From contig NW_025408670.1 in the NCBI RefSeq assembly GCF_020360975.1, positions 3,968,001 to 4,032,000 of the forward strand: a stretch of 64,000 nt of DNA, given 5' to 3'. This DNA comes from Hirsutella rhossiliensis. Its lineage: Eukaryota > Ascomycota > Sordariomycetes > Hypocreales > Ophiocordycipitaceae. Made by a program: the position numbers and the translations under genes. Below are positions 9,179 to 23,409 of this stretch, piece by piece (position 1 is the stretch's first letter; each line of letters opens with the position of its first letter). The notes beneath the pieces were generated by a model. The model did no database searches, had not been told where the DNA came from, and saw nothing but the letters and a program-made list of their open reading frames with translations.

Positions 9179-9653
9179 TGTTACGACCACGGTCAGCGGG
9201 CCGCAGGAGAGCCGGCCACGTTCACGTGACAAGGCGGCTCGGAACAATAGTCGGGACGAGAAGTCACTCAGGCTTGGCTCACCTAGAGCGTACGTGAGCC
9301 AAGTGAGCCTTATATGGATAGATCACCACTTAGGAGCATAGCTCACGAGTGAGCTATAGTAAGCCACGAAGGGGATCACGGCCAGGACCGTGATCTAAGG
9401 ACAGTCTCTACGGGTATATATAGCCACCTACTTTCACTCCTTTAGACAGATAGCTCTCTAGCTTTTAATATATTATAGATCTTTATTACGATTCTATCTT
9501 TAATTCTAATTACCTAGTTATAGTCTACGGTCTATAACCTCCGACTTATTACTAACGTAATATATATATTATTACTTAGACTACGCCTTATTATATCTAC
9601 TAATATAAACCCCTCGATAGGTTTATCCCTTAGGAATAATACCGGTCGTTATA
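9179..9653 (+). repeat. 5' LTR of gypsy copy 1, with a divergent U3
   Basis: It opens TGTTACGACC and closes GGTCGTTATA, an imperfect terminal inverted repeat. From about 9395 to the end it matches the 3' LTR, but 9190-9390 does not. That part keeps many CpA and TpG and holds three inverted repeats: TTGGCTCAC/GTGAGCCAA (9272-9302), GCTCAC/GTGAGC near 9341-9354, and GATCACGG/CCGTGATC (9375-9396). Confidence 0.8.
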
Positions 9654-12600
9654 TATTAAAAGCTCTTATTTAGTATAATACCGCGTTACTCTAAGTAATA
9701 TCGTAACTATTAATATACCTATATAGTAAGCTAGATTAACTAACTCTAGAGCTACTATATCGCCTTAAGATATAATACGCGAAATTATTACCCTTTAATA
9801 TAAGGTATAGTTACTTAGGAATAAAGGAGGTAATAGATAAGTTAGGGACCTTAGAGAAGTAATTAAACTAAAATAGCTAGGACTATTTAATAGTACTTAT
9901 AGCACGCTTTAAGACTTTCTTACTTAACTTAAGGCCTACTACCGGTTTTACCTTACTAAACTCTTAGACTTAGTTAAAAAGGTACTTTATATAGGAAATT
10001 ATTTATTTAGAATAGTAATCGCTTAGTTTAAACCTATTATAAGGGATTTTCTCGATAACTAACTAGCGCGATAAGATAATAAGATAGATAAAGTCTTCAT
10101 TAGTTTCTAAGGATTTAAAGAAGCTATTATAAAGGTATTTAAAATAACTAATAAAGAATAAGAAGCTAAATAGAAACTCTAAGAACTCCGATAAAGGATC
10201 TTAGTATTAGATTATACTACGAAGTTCCGTTAAGTTACCTTAAAGCTTAATTAAGACAATAAACCTCTTATATTATAATTCTACGATAAGCTTAAAAAAG
10301 AAGTTAAGGACGAGCTCTATAAGGAAAATCGACCTAATAACCTCTTAGACTATATTACTATAGTAATATAAATTAATAATAGATAGTATACGCGACGCTA
10401 AGAAAAGAAATAAGGAAGAGGAAACTAAAACCCTTCTTATAGGAATAACTTTAACTAACGCGCTAACTATAAAAAGAAGCGCGAAACTCTTATTACCTAC
10501 GCCTATATAACTAACTTAGGTAGGATAAACCTAAATATAATATAGAAAAGTAAAGGAAAGTATTTTAACTATAAGAAACTTAGATATTACTTTAAAGAAT
10601 ATAGATAACCTTATAAGGAGAAGAAAACCTATTAAGTACTAGCCTTAAAAGGTAAGAAATACCTAAACGCTATTAATAAATAGGAACTAAAGTATAAACT
10701 CCTTAGTTAGACTATATACTATAACGATAAATATATAGTATACTTAAGCGATAAGAATAGTACCAGATAGTTCCTAAAGCTACTAAAGAAAACCCTTATA
10801 ATAATATAATAAAGAGATCTTAAAATATAGAAATAAGTTAAATTTATAAAACCGGAATACCTTTATCTTAAAGGAGTCTCTTAAGACTAGATTAAGAAGA
10901 ACGGTAAACGATTCTAAAAAGATATATAAAATAAAAATTAATAATAATAATAGGTAGTCTATAAATAATATAATAAAGAAGATATAAATATAGCCCTTAT
11001 ACTTATAAAACTTAGATAATAACCTAAGGAGGAATAATAAAGTATCGATAATATAAGCTCTAAAGAATAAGAAATACCTAGAGAAATAAAAGATAAGAAC
11101 GAACTTATATTACTACCCTTGCTATTAAGGGAGAATACTACGATTAAAGAACACGCTCTATACTTTAAAGAATTTAAAGAAATACTTAAAATTAGAACTT
11201 AATAAACGCTTTAAATTCTTATAGAAAACTAATAAGCTATATTAATTTAATATTAACTAGTACTATATAAAGGAGACTACGCTATAGCTATTACTATAGT
11301 TAATACCTTTATAGCTCTATAATAAGAATAGTAACTATAAGGAGAATTTAAAGACGATCTATAAATACTACTTACTTATAAGTACTATAAGTATATTTTA
11401 TAGATATTATACGTTTACCTAGATTATATAATATACTTTTAAATAAAGGCACGATATAACGCCTTCTTAGTTAGGTTTAAGGGATAAGTACTTTTAAAAC
11501 CCTACTTAAGTATAAAACTAAACTACTAGAAAATCGATTAACGCTACCTAAATAACTAAGTTATATTATTAGAACCTAATTACGGTATACTACTTAAATA
11601 CCGCGATAATTACGGTTTATTAATAAGATATCTTTTAAAGATATATAAAATCTATAAATACGCTAAAATAAAAGAATAGTATAACGCTACTTACTTTAAG
11701 GTATTTAAACCCTTAATCTTTTAAAGACTTATATAATAAGTTAAATATAACGAGGAAGATTATAATAAATATATATACCTAAACTATAGAGTTTATAAAT
11801 ATAAAAAAGCATAGGTATAGTATAAACGATATAATAGTATATTAAAAGATTATTAGTAATATATATAAAGGCTATAGGCTATATTTAACTAAGGAAAAAT
11901 CGATATAGAAATATTATATAAAAAATAGAAAGATATAGAACGAAAACTTAACCTTTAGTTAAAAATAAATAGAATTATAAAGTATAGTATATAATTAACT
12001 ATAAAGTAGTATAATATAAACGATATAGCGTTAAGAAATAAGAAATCTTCGATTAGCTATAAGAAATTAGTCTCTTAAGCCCTAATATAATATTATATAA
12101 TAAAAACGTAAAGAAACGATATTAATAATAAATTAAAGAAGAATACCTAAATAAAATAAATAAGGACTAGGTAAAAAATAAGGTATACTATCTATAAAAG
12201 GGCTATAGACTAGCACGATATAATAAGATCTAAGGACCCTATATATAGTAATAGTAAGCTATAGTAACTAAATAGTATTAGATATCTAAATCGTAGGATA
12301 TTACGCGTATATACTTTTAGACTATAGCGCGATAGGTAATAATATTATACCTAAAGTTATTAATCGTTACTAACTTATATAGAGATATAAGAAAGATCTA
12401 TATAAACTTATAAATATTAAAAGAGAGGCCTTTAACTATAATAACGGAATTATTAATATAGAGATTAATTACCTTAATATTAATATCTAGGGTTATAATA
12501 AATAAGTTAACTTTAATATTATAAATATTAAAGAATATAACCTTATATTAAGGCTTTTATAGCTATAAGAGAGCAATCTCCTAATTAACTAAAAAACTAG

Positions 12601-15600
12601 CTAGCTATATTAAAACGAAGATATAAGTTTCTAAGACTAGTAGATTTAAAAGAAAGTAAAATTTTACGATAATTTAGCTATTAAATAGGATAAAAGGGAT
12701 AACTATTTAAGTAAATTATTATAAGCTTTAGTAATATAAACGAAAATAGTAACTAAACTAGCGGATATAATAAAATCGACTAATAAGACCTACGTACTAA
12801 CTAATATAGCTATATAACTTAGTATCTAATATAAATAAAATAAAGGATATAATATAAAGATTTAAAGAGTTATTACTACTTTAAGGAAAGACCTTAAATA
12901 AATTAATAAAGAGCTTAAGTTAAGAGAAACTAGCTCTTAAAAAAAAGAATAAAGCCTATAAGATAAAATAAAAAAATATCCTCTAAGAATACCGGAAATA
13001 TAATAAACTCTTTAAGGAAGAACTTAAGATAAGGTTACCTAAATATAGTTAATAGGACTATAAAATTTATCTTAAGGATAGAATAACGCTAACGTTTTAT
13101 AAGATCTATAACTTAAACGAAAAGTAACTATAAACGCTATATAACTACTTTAACGAAAATCTATAAAAGGGATATATATAAACGTTAATATTTAAAGTAG
13201 GCTATCTAGTTATATTTATTTTAAAGAAAAATAGTAAGCTATAACTAGTTATTAACTATAGACGCTTAAACGATATTATAATAAAGGACGGAATATTATT
13301 ACCGCTTATATCGGAACTATAAGATCGACTATATAGTAAAAAATAGTTTATAGCCTTTAACCTTAAAGGCGCTTATAACTTAGTATATATAAAAAAAGGA
13401 TATAAATAGATAATAGCCTTTAAAATAAAATTTAGACTATTTAAATATCTAGTAGTACTATTTAAACTTATAAATATACTAGCTACCTTTTAATAGATAA
13501 TTAATAATATCCTATATAAATACTTAGATATCTTTATAGTAGTATACCTAGACGATATCTTAATCTTCTTAGATACCCTAAAAGAATATAAGGAATATAT
13601 CTATAAGGTACTCCGCGTACTTTAAAATATAAAGTTACTAGTTAAACTAAAGAAAAGTAAGTTCTATATATAGGAAGTAAACTTCCTTAAATATATAATC
13701 TTACTAAGAGAGATATAAATATAATAAGATAAGATTAACTTAGTTAAAGAATAGCTAATACTAAAGAACGTTAAGGATATATAAAGTTTCCTAGGATTTA
13801 TAAATTACTACTAACGATTTATTAAAGATTTTAGAAAGATTATAGTACTACTATATAACTTAACGAAGAAGGAAAAAGAATTTATATAGGATAATAAAGC
13901 TAACGAAGCTTTTAAATATATTAAGACTATAATTATATAAGAACTAGTCTTAACCACCTTCGATTTAAAACGATAAATTAAACTTAAACCCGATATATTA
14001 GACTTTACTTTAAGAGTATAAATTAAATAAAAAGATAATAAAGGAAAACTATAACCGATTATATTTTATTTAAAGAAGCTATATAGCGTAGAACTTAATT
14101 ACCTTATTTATAATAAAGAATTCCTTATAATTATTTAAGCTTTTAAGGAATTTTAATATTACCTTCTTAAAAGTAAATATAAAGTTAAGGTCTATATAGA
14201 TTATAAGAATATCTTATACTTTATAATAATATAATAGTTAAACGGACGATAGATCTAATAGGCCGAATACTTATTAGAATTCGACTATAAAATAATCTAT
14301 AAAAAAGGAATATAAAACGGTTAAGCTAATACCCTTAGTCGATAAAGTAACTATAATATAAGAGCACCTATAGCGAAAGGATAGCTCTTAGAAATTAACG
14401 AAAATAAGAACTACTAGTAATAATAGCTAAATATAATATTTAAAGTATAACCTAATAACTTAATATACTAAAAGATCCTAAAATAAATAAAAGAATATAA
14501 AGTACTAAAGGGATATAATATAGAATATTCGGAAGTTTTAATATATAAGAATAAAATCTAGATACTACTAAAATTATAAGATAAAGTTATATAAGATATA
14601 TATAAATATTTAATATATAGATATTAAGGAATCTAAAGAATAATAAAACGGATTAGATAATAATATAACTTCTTATAGCTTAAGGAAGTAGTATAATAAG
14701 TTATTAAAGAATATAAACTTTATATATAAAGTAAAGCTAAATAATATAAACTATATAGAGAATTATAACCGCTACTAGTACTAGAGAAACTATAGGATTT
14801 AATAGCTTTTAATTATATTATAAAGCTACTACTACTAAAAGAACTTATAACTAACGTTAAATATAATAGTATATTTATTATTATTAATAGACTAACGAAG
14901 TATAAGTACTTCTTACTATATAAAGAAGTAAGTAATATAAAAGAGCTAGTATATATATTCCTATAAACTATTATTAGTAATTATAGAGTATTAAATAAGA
15001 TTATCTTTAATAAAGGAAGTATATTTATAGCTAAGTTTTAGTAAACTCTTATAGTATAATTAAGGACGAAATATAAGCTTAGTATAGCTTATTACCTATA
15101 AATAGATAGATAAATAGAACGACTTAACTAAACGCTTAAATAATATTTATAATACTATATTAGCTATAAATAAAACGATTAAGTTAAATAGCTACTAATA
15201 GCGTAACTAGCTTATAATAGCTTAGTTATAGAAATAACTAAGCTCTTATTAATATACGCTAATTATAGATATAACCTAGAAGTATTTAAGGTTACTTAAT
15301 AAAGACTATAAGTAGAATAAGTAATACTATAAGTAGATTAGCTATAAAAATTATATAAAGAAATATAATAAGAACTTTAATTTATTAAAGAATAAATATC
15401 TACTTACTATAATTAAAAAAGATTATAAGGACTAATCTTTTAAGAGGGAGATATAGTTTACCTTATATAACGAAATATTAAAATAAAACGACTAAGTAAT
15501 AAATTAGATTTTAAGAAACTTAAACCGTTTAAGGTTAAGAAAACTATTTTAAAAGTTAACTATAAACTTTCGCTACTAATAATAATACGGATATACCTAA

Positions 15601-16604
15601 TATTTTATATCTTATTATTAAAACTAGCGCTACGAAACGCTAAACTATAAGAAAAAATCGAAGTTAATAATAATTAAGAATATAAAGTAGAATAAATACT
15701 AAATATAAGAAAATAAGGTTAGTAATAAAAATACCTTATTAAGTAAAAGGGATATAGACTAAAGGAAAATACCTAGGAACTACTTAAGTACTTAACCTAC
15801 TATAGCTCTTTACTTCGATAATTTTACTAGAAGGTTTAAGAGGGATTAAAAAACTAAGATCTATAAACTCCTTACTAATACTAAATAAGGACTAATTTAC
15901 TTCGTTAAGAACGCCTAACGATTATAAATTATTTACTACCTAATACTTATATATATTAAGTATAGGTAAAACGCTATCCTTAGTATCTATTTCTTAGATA
16001 CTATAACGAAATAACTTAGAACTTTTTTCCTTTATATAATTTTAAATCTTTTAAATATAAGCTAAACGATTAATAGCGATAGATATTTATAACTAAAGGT
16101 TCGTAAGCTATACCTAAAGCTTTAATAAGGCTTCCCTAGCTTCCTCTTCTTTAAAATATAGCCTACGCTACTCCGCTAATAATTTAGTTACTAAAAGAAA
16201 TATATTAGCTACTATACGTAAAAAGAATTAAAAGATACCTATAAGAAGAAGCTACTAAAATACTATTATAATAGGGACGAGTACTAGTAATATAATTATT
16301 ATAGCGCGAAGAATTTTCGGCTATCTAATAATTCGTCTTCTTTACCTTAAAGTATTAAGTATACGGTATATCGGTAGGATCTCTACTTAAGTCGATATAT
16401 TCGGTAAAAGTAGCGCGCTTAAAGGCTTTTTAAGAACGATTTTTTAGTATACGACTAGATATACTATTAATAGTATATCCCGAAAAGATAAAGAAATAAG
16501 GAATAATATACTTACGCACGACGCGATAAGGGTATATTTATATATAGCGGCTAAGGTAGCTATAGTAGGTCTTATAGATAAGACTAAAAGGAGGGGAGAT
16601 ATTA

Positions 16605-17054
16605 TATTACGACTATAGCTACTAGGCCGCTAATAGTCGACCGCGTTAAGTATATAACACGGTCTAACGGATAAATAGTTAGCACGACTATCTAATAGAT
16701 ATAAGATTAAGGGGATCGTAGAGATCTAAGTAATCTAGGATTAATAGGATTACTACGCTCTATATAATCTAACGTTAAGGATTATAGCTAGGCCTATAAT
16801 CTAAGGATAGTCTCTATAAGTATATATAGCTACTTACTTTTACTCCTTTAAATAGATAGCTCTCTAGCTTTTAATATAGATCTTTATTATAATTCTATCT
16901 CTAATTTTAATTACCTAGTTATAGTCTATAGTCTACGACCTCTAACTTATTACTAACGTAATATACTTATTATTGCTTAGACCACGCCCTATTATATCTA
17001 CTAATATAAACCCCTCGATAGGTTTATCCCTTAAGAATAACACCGGTCGTTATA
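16605..17054 (+). repeat. 3' LTR of gypsy copy 1 (450 bp)
   Basis: It starts TATTACGACTATAGC, the RIP-changed form of TGTTACGAC, directly after the purine tract. It matches the LTR of the inverted copy (32799-33248) at the same length of 450 bp, and the partial LTR at 1-355. Confidence 0.9.
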
Positions 17055-17110
17055 AGGGAGCTCGCTTAAAAGATAAGAGAGGTAACTAACTTCTTATAAA
17101 CCGCTATTAT

Positions 17111-17587
17111 TGTCGCGAAGCGTAGCCTGATTTCGTAGTTCTCGGAGATATCCCTTAGCACGAGGGACCTAGGAAGCTAAAAAACAGGTTTTAAGGAAGG
17201 AGCTAAAAGGAGGTATAGAGAGGAGGGTAGGGGTATAAGGGGAAGCAGAAGTAGCGATAGCTTCTTATAGAGGTAGCGAGAGATAAGACGGATATATTAG
17301 CAACGGCTAGAAAGGAGGAGAAAAACCAGCAAAAAGCTCGGTAGTTAAAGGGACATTAGTAGCTTCTTTAAGCAGGATCTTCTTTATTAATTAAGATACT
17401 AGATAGGTATAAAGAGGGGCGTTAGATAAAGGAAAGAAGGATAATAAAGGCAATATAACAATTACTCCCCTACCGCAATTACTACTACCGTAAGAATTAA
17501 ATCTCTCTGCCCTGCCTATCCGACCCCTTACTTCTAATTTCACCTTCGTATATTTTTTATATACTTCTCGTATCTCTCTTCGCGAGA
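17111..17587 (+). repeat. 5' LTR of copia A (477 bp)
   Basis: It starts TGTCGCGAAGCG after the TSD ATTAT and ends CTTCGCGAGA. It is nearly identical to 22936-23409 except for transitions and small indels. Confidence 0.93.
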
Positions 17588-20500
17588 GTTATAAGCCCGG
17601 GAGAAATAGAATTCCTATACCTTCCGGCTGCTATAAAAGGCACCTTTCTTATATCCCTCGTAGCTTCCTTTTACCCCTCTTACTAGAAAAGCCGATTTTT
17701 AACCGACTTTTCTACCCCCCCTCTTTCGCAACGATAACGAAAACCGACTCCTCTACCGTCCCTACGGTCTATAGGACGATTCTTATAGAGCCCTAAGATT
17801 AGGATAAGTAGGTAAAGGAGCTACGGGCTCGTATAGATAGAACTATCTATAATTTAGTCTTCTCTAATAAGTAGGACCCTCTTAAGCCCCCTCTTCGTCC
17901 TAAAGCAACGGAATTTATAGAGGGAGCTTCCCTCTTCTCCGAGCTAACCTCCGTATAGTAGAGAGCTTTTTCTGCTGCCTTAGGCGACTACGAGAGTCAC
18001 CGAAAGGAATACCTTTACGAGACGAAGCTGCTAACTACTGCTCGTACGGCAATAACGGAATCCGTTAGTGCCGTAAAGCTAATCTCTCTTTAAGAGGAAG
18101 AGACTCCTAGGCAGTAGCTTTTAAAGCTCGAGACCTCGATAGCTCCCTCGAGGGGCTATATAACTAACCGTATTAGGAAGACCTATACGGCCTACCTAGG
18201 AGCCTTTTCTACTAAGAACCTGCTAGCTTCTTCGTGGCTAGCTAAGTAGGAAGAAATCCTTAAGGAAGCTAACTAATACTTCCTTATAGAAGCTCTTTCC
18301 GGCTAGTAGCTATAGGATATATCTCTACTAATAAAGCCTATTAGTAACGGTTACTCGACTATCTTTCGAGAAGCTAGCCGGGAACTAAACGAAGAGGCTG
18401 CTAGAGTGCAATAATAAGCAGTCTTATTCCTTCGTAGCTAGCACTCGACCTAGACGGCTCGACCTGCTGCCCCTGCAGCTGCTGTAGCCCCTGTTGCTGC
18501 GGTTCCCGCTGCTGCTGCTGCGGCTGTTGCCCCTCCGGCTCTACCTCCCTTAAGAGCCTTAACACCGTCTTTAACGGCTGCCCCGGTCCTAGCCCCGGCT
18601 TCGCATCTTACTCCGGGCCCGGCCCCGGCCCCGTCTATTAGAACGGCCCGACTAGTCCCCTAATAGACCTTTTAGTCCGTTAGTCGAAAAATCAGGGAAC
18701 TAGTCGAAATCGAACCTCTTCGTTAAAATTAACAATAAGGGGTAAAAAGGGGGGGTTTTTAAGCAGACCTTCCGGATCGGGACAAGGATTCCTCGAAGAA
18801 ATAGAAGACTAGACGACGAAACGGCTGCCTAGCCTATAAATCCCTAGGCCATCGATTATTACAATACTAATAGGTCTTTGAGGAAAACCGACCTAAAGGA
18901 TTTAACCCTTTAAAGAGGCTATAAGAAACGATATAATAGTCTCTTAAGGAGGACCCCTCGTTGCAGAAGAAAATAGACGAGATTCGGGTTGCTAAGAAAT
19001 AGCAACTAACGCCGCTGCCCTTATTCGAGCCGTAAATTCGAGGAAAAATCGTTAGTATAGCAAATCCGGCATTCGTCTTCCCTACGGATTAGCAAGACTA
19101 ACCGTTAGGACCCTCCGACTATCCCCTACGAAAATCAGCTATCCTTAACTCTAGTACTTCCCTCGATATCTATAATATACTCTTATAATTCCGGTCCTTT
19201 AAGAAGGCACGAAGGGAATATCTTATTACCGGGGAATTAACTATACGGATAGAAGGATATAGAAGGGTGAATTTCACGATAAAATTACCTAATAGATCTA
19301 TATAAATTCTTCGAAGAAAAAGGGTAGCTTTTTGCCCTCGATTTTTAACGAGCCTAATTTCCTTCCGCTTTCTTTAAGAGGAAGGAATCTTCTAGGATAC
19401 GACGTCTAAGCCTACGAGGCTAGTCTAGAAGAATCAGACTATTAGGCTTATCGAGGAGAAATTCGGTTAATTCGTTCTCGAATTCTAACCTATTTATAGG
19501 AAGGAAATACTTAAGAAGTCAGCTTTCCCTACTAGGAGGAATAGGTCTACTATAAAAGACCCTCTTCTAGCAGCCTAAGGAGACGGCATTCTTTAGCACG
19601 CACGACTCGGTTATCCGGGCCCCCTAGCTTTATATAAGCTAGGCCAATAACAGGGCGTACGAATAAGGGGCCTAAAGACCGTCGAATGCGAATACTACGG
19701 CTAAGGAAAGACTAGGAGACGAATTTCTAGACGAACGCCTTTACGGCCGGACCAGCCGTATAAGGAAATTTAGGTCGACTAGACCGACGTCTCTAGGGAT
19801 TAGGAAAGCTTCGTTAGGGTAATGTTTTTTATAGACGCTTTTTAGGGATGGTTTTCCTATTTCTTACGGACCTACCTAAGTAAGTATAACTAGTCCATGC
19901 TCCGGGACTTAACTAGATAAAATCCTACTTTAGCTACGAGGTAAAAAGATACGGTCTAACGGAGAGCTATTTACGAAGGATATCTTAAATTAGCTTCGAA
20001 AAGGGCATTTACCTCCCGTTAGCACCGAATACCTAGGCCTAGAATAGAGGGGCAGAAAGATTAGGGGGTGCTATAATAGAAAGGGCCCGTACGATAAGAC
20101 TTGCTATAAAGCTTCTATACGACCTTTAGAGGGAAGTCGTTAAGACCGCCTATTACCTTTAGAACCGAACCCCTAGGGACCCTAAGGACCCTAGGGAACT
20201 AAACTAAGGAATAGACTAGAAATCCCCCCTTAAGCTCTTTACGAAGAAGAGGGCCTCGCTAGCCTACCTTCGTGCCTACGGCTATAAGGCATACGCAATA
20301 ACTGCCGATATATAGCTAAAAAGAAAGAAGAAAAGAAAGCTTAATCCTAGAGCCTTTATTAGTTACCTCGTTAGTTATAATTCTACGAATATCTTCTAGA
20401 TCTAGATTCCTCTTCTATAAAAGGTTATTTCGACTAGGGATATAATTTTCGACGAATCTAGCTTCTTCGACGGAAAGAGGGATTAATAGCCCCTCTTACT

Positions 20501-22935
20501 CTCTTAACGTTAGCTAATTTAGAAGATTTAAATCCCCCCTTCCTAATAGACTTAAGAAGAGGTCCTAGACGAGGAAACGGAAGAAGAAACTAACGTTAAA
20601 GTAGTCGAGGATAACGCTGACTTTAAAGAAGAGGAAGCTGCTAGATTAGATAATCTAGATAAAGAAGGAGACTATAGGAAAGCGGTAGAGCTAGAATACG
20701 CCTACCTCCCTACGCCTCCTTATAGAATAAGAAGAAGATCTAGAAGCAGCTTTTTTAGTTAGTCTTCCCGTCTCGGTCCCTAAGGGGGTAGGAAAGGCAC
20801 CTCTCTTAAAGGATTACCCGGCTGCCTTTTTATCCCTACTTCGAGAAGCAAAGGAAGGTATAGGGCCCGATATAAAAGAAGACTAGTTTCTCCCCTATTT
20901 CGATCGTTTTTCCGACTTCTACCTAACGCTAATAGAAGACGGTTCCTACGGAGCGTTTATAGTAGGCCGGCTTTTTAAGCTACTATTAGCAAGGAAGGTA
21001 TATAAAAGAGACCTCCCGGACCTACTAGTAAACTAGAAGCAGCTAGAAAAACACCCCTTTAGAGACTAGTTTTTCTAGGCCTAGAAAGACTACCTAGCCT
21101 TATATAAAGAAATAGGGTCTTTTAAAGAGGTCCTTAAGGAAAAGGCAAGAGGAAAACAGGTCCTAGGCTATAAGTAGGTCTTTATCTATAAGACTAATAA
21201 ACACGGCTTCCTTTAGAAGTGCAAAGCCCGGCTAGTTATCTATAGGAATTAATAGGAAAAAGGGGATCTACCTACTAGGGCAACCACCCTAGTAGGGATG
21301 TCTTTTCGGACCCTTATAGCTATAGTAGCAGAATTCGACCTCGAACTCGATTAGATAGATATAGTTAACGCCTTTATTAACTGCCTACTTAAGGAAGAAG
21401 AAGTTATCATATACGACTTCCTCTTAGTTTCTAATAACTAGGAAAGGTTCTACGGCTTAGAAAGCTCTATACGGACTATGAAGGTTACCCTCTTTAGCAA
21501 TAGCATTTAATAGGTTCCTCGAAGCCCTAGGCTTTAGAGAAAGTCCCTAGGAACCGTGTATAATATAGAAGGGTAAAATCACGGTCTTCTTCTACGTCGA
21601 CGATATTATCTAGGCCTACCGAAAGAGGAAGAGGCTACTACTAGGAGGCTATACGAGGCCTATAATAAAGGTATAAGATAACTAGGCTAGGAGCTAAAGT
21701 AGTTCCTAGGGATACGAATCCTTTAGAATAGGTCCTAACGGACTATCTAGCTTACCTAAGACGCCTATATCGATAAGGTCGCTTATAAATTCCTCCCTAA
21801 TTCCTCGATAAGAAGCTTCCCTACGCTATATTAGACGAAGAGCTTTTACCTAATCCGTCCTTTTAAGCTAGGGAGCAAGAGAAACACTAATATTAATAGA
21901 AGGTAGGCTCCTGCTTTTTTCAGCTATTTCTACTAGACCGGACATCTCTTTTACGGTCTCCCGGCTAGCTAGGTATAACTAGAATCCTAGCCCTAGGCAT
22001 TAAGAAGCAGTAGATAGAGCTATCCTTTATCTCTATTTAACGAGATTATATAGTCTACGCCTAAGAGGGCAGAAAAGAAAGAAATTAGCTACCGAAATCT
22101 TCCTCTATTCGAGCGATTTATCCTTTACGGATAATATATTAGATAGAAAGAGCTTATAGGGGTATATTATATCCCTTTTTAGAGGAACTATTACTTAGAG
22201 AGCGTCGAAGTAAGCTACCGTTACTATATTAAGTACGGAGGCAGAGCTACTAGCTCTTTTAAAAGCATTAAAAGAAGCGATTTTCCTTAGCCGGCTACTA
22301 ATATCGTTACGACTATAAATTCCGTCCCCGTTAGCTATAGAATACGATAACACGTAGACTATACGAATTCTTACGGAGGAAAATAGTAAGCTATCGACCC
22401 GGCTACGGTATATCGATATCTACTAGCATTAGTTACGCTAAGAGGTCTAAAGGGGACTTATTTCCGTCCGTTAGGTTCTAACGGCATCGATAAAAGCCGA
22501 CGGTCTTACGAAGCCCTACTAAAGTAGAAGCTAGCTATCTTTTATAGTATATTAAGCTAGAAGACGTTCGAGAAAGCTATCCTTAGAAGCCCGCCTTAAG
22601 AGTACGAGAGGAGCTAATAGCACGTAGGAGGAAGGAGACGTCTATAGCCGAAGAGAGAATTAGGACTTATCCAGAGGAGGGCCCCTAGCTTAATTAGGAC
22701 TTATTCTTCTTAAAGGCCCCCTTTTAGGGACTTGTCCTGAGAAGCCCCCTTTCTTATAGGACTTAATTTCCTCCTTAAGGCCCCTTTTCTTAAAGTAGGT
22801 CTAAAAGAGCCTAGGGCTAAAACCCGGATTTCTCGAGTAGGGGATAAGTGTAGACTAAGACCTCCTCTATACGCTTACCGGCCTAGGTATTTAGCTTTAC
22901 CCTTTCTATAAGGGTAGGCTATAGCTAAGGGGGTG

Positions 22936-23409
22936 TGTCGCGAAGCGTGGCCTGATTTCGTAGTTCTTAGAGATATCCCTTAGTACGAGGGACCTAGGAA
23001 GCTAAAAAATAGGTTTTAAGGAAAGAGCTAAAAGGAGGTGCAGAGAGGAGGGTAGGGGTATAAGGGGAAGCAGAAGTAGCGATAGCTTCCTATAGAGGTA
23101 GCGAGAGATAAGACGGATATACCGGCAACGGCTAGAAAGGAGGAGAAAACCGCAAAAGCTCGGTAGTTAAAGGGACATTAGTAGCTTCTTTAAGCAGGAT
23201 CTTCTTTGTTAATTAAGATGCTAGACGGGTATAAAGAGGGGCGTTGGATAGAGGAAAGAAGGACAATAAAGGCAATACAACAATCACTCCCCTACCGCAA
23301 TTGCTACTACCGTAAGAATTAAATCTCTCTACCCTACCTATCCGACCCCTTACTTCTAATTTTACCTTCGTATATTTTTTATATACTTCTCGCATCTCTC
23401 TTCGCGAGA
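22936..23409 (+). repeat. 3' LTR of copia A (474 bp)
   Basis: Preceded by a purine-rich run ending GCTAAGGGGG (PPT-like) and followed by ATTAT, the TSD. A 60-codon minus frame inside it (23213-23395) is not a gene. Confidence 0.93.

Larger units (their letters stand above)
9179..17054 (+). mobile_element. Gypsy (Ty3) LTR retrotransposon, copy 1, RIP-degraded
   Basis: The order is 5' LTR 9179-9653, internal region 9654-16604, 3' LTR 16605-17054, about 7.9 kb. The RT motif YLDD is still readable (13545-13556, in the frame V-Y-L-D-D-I-L-I-F). The gag zinc knuckle at 10561-10608 reads Y-F-N-Y-...-Y-Y-F-K-E-Y, that is, the CCHC ligands all changed to Tyr by TGY-to-TAY and CAY-to-TAY. A purine tract (AAAAGGAGGGGA, about 16587-16598) precedes the 3' LTR. 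Stops, mostly TAG and TAA from TGG, CAG and CAA, fill the frames. No TSD matches across the ends (CGCGC before, AGGGA after), and the 5' LTR begins with unrelated sequence, so the copy may be recombinant. Confidence 0.9.
17111..23409 (+). mobile_element. Copia (Ty1) LTR retrotransposon family 1, copy A, complete but RIP-mutated
   Basis: The LTRs are 17111-17587 and 22936-23409, each opening TGTCGCGAAG and closing in the inverted form ending CGCGAGA. The 5-bp TSD ATTAT lies at 17106-17110 and 23410-23414. The gag-proximal region holds an Ala/Pro-rich low-complexity stretch (about 18460-18650). The RT region reads DIVNAF (near 21358) and F-Y-V-D-D-I-I (YVDD at 21593-21604), which is copia type. 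CpA and TpG are scarce and in-frame stops are many, yet CpG and CpC remain common, so overall GC is not low. It is the best reference copy of the family in this window (6299 bp). Confidence 0.92.

Noticed and set aside
23213..23395. 60-codon minus-strand ORF
   Set aside because: It lies wholly inside the 3' LTR of copia A and is a chance frame in repeat DNA.
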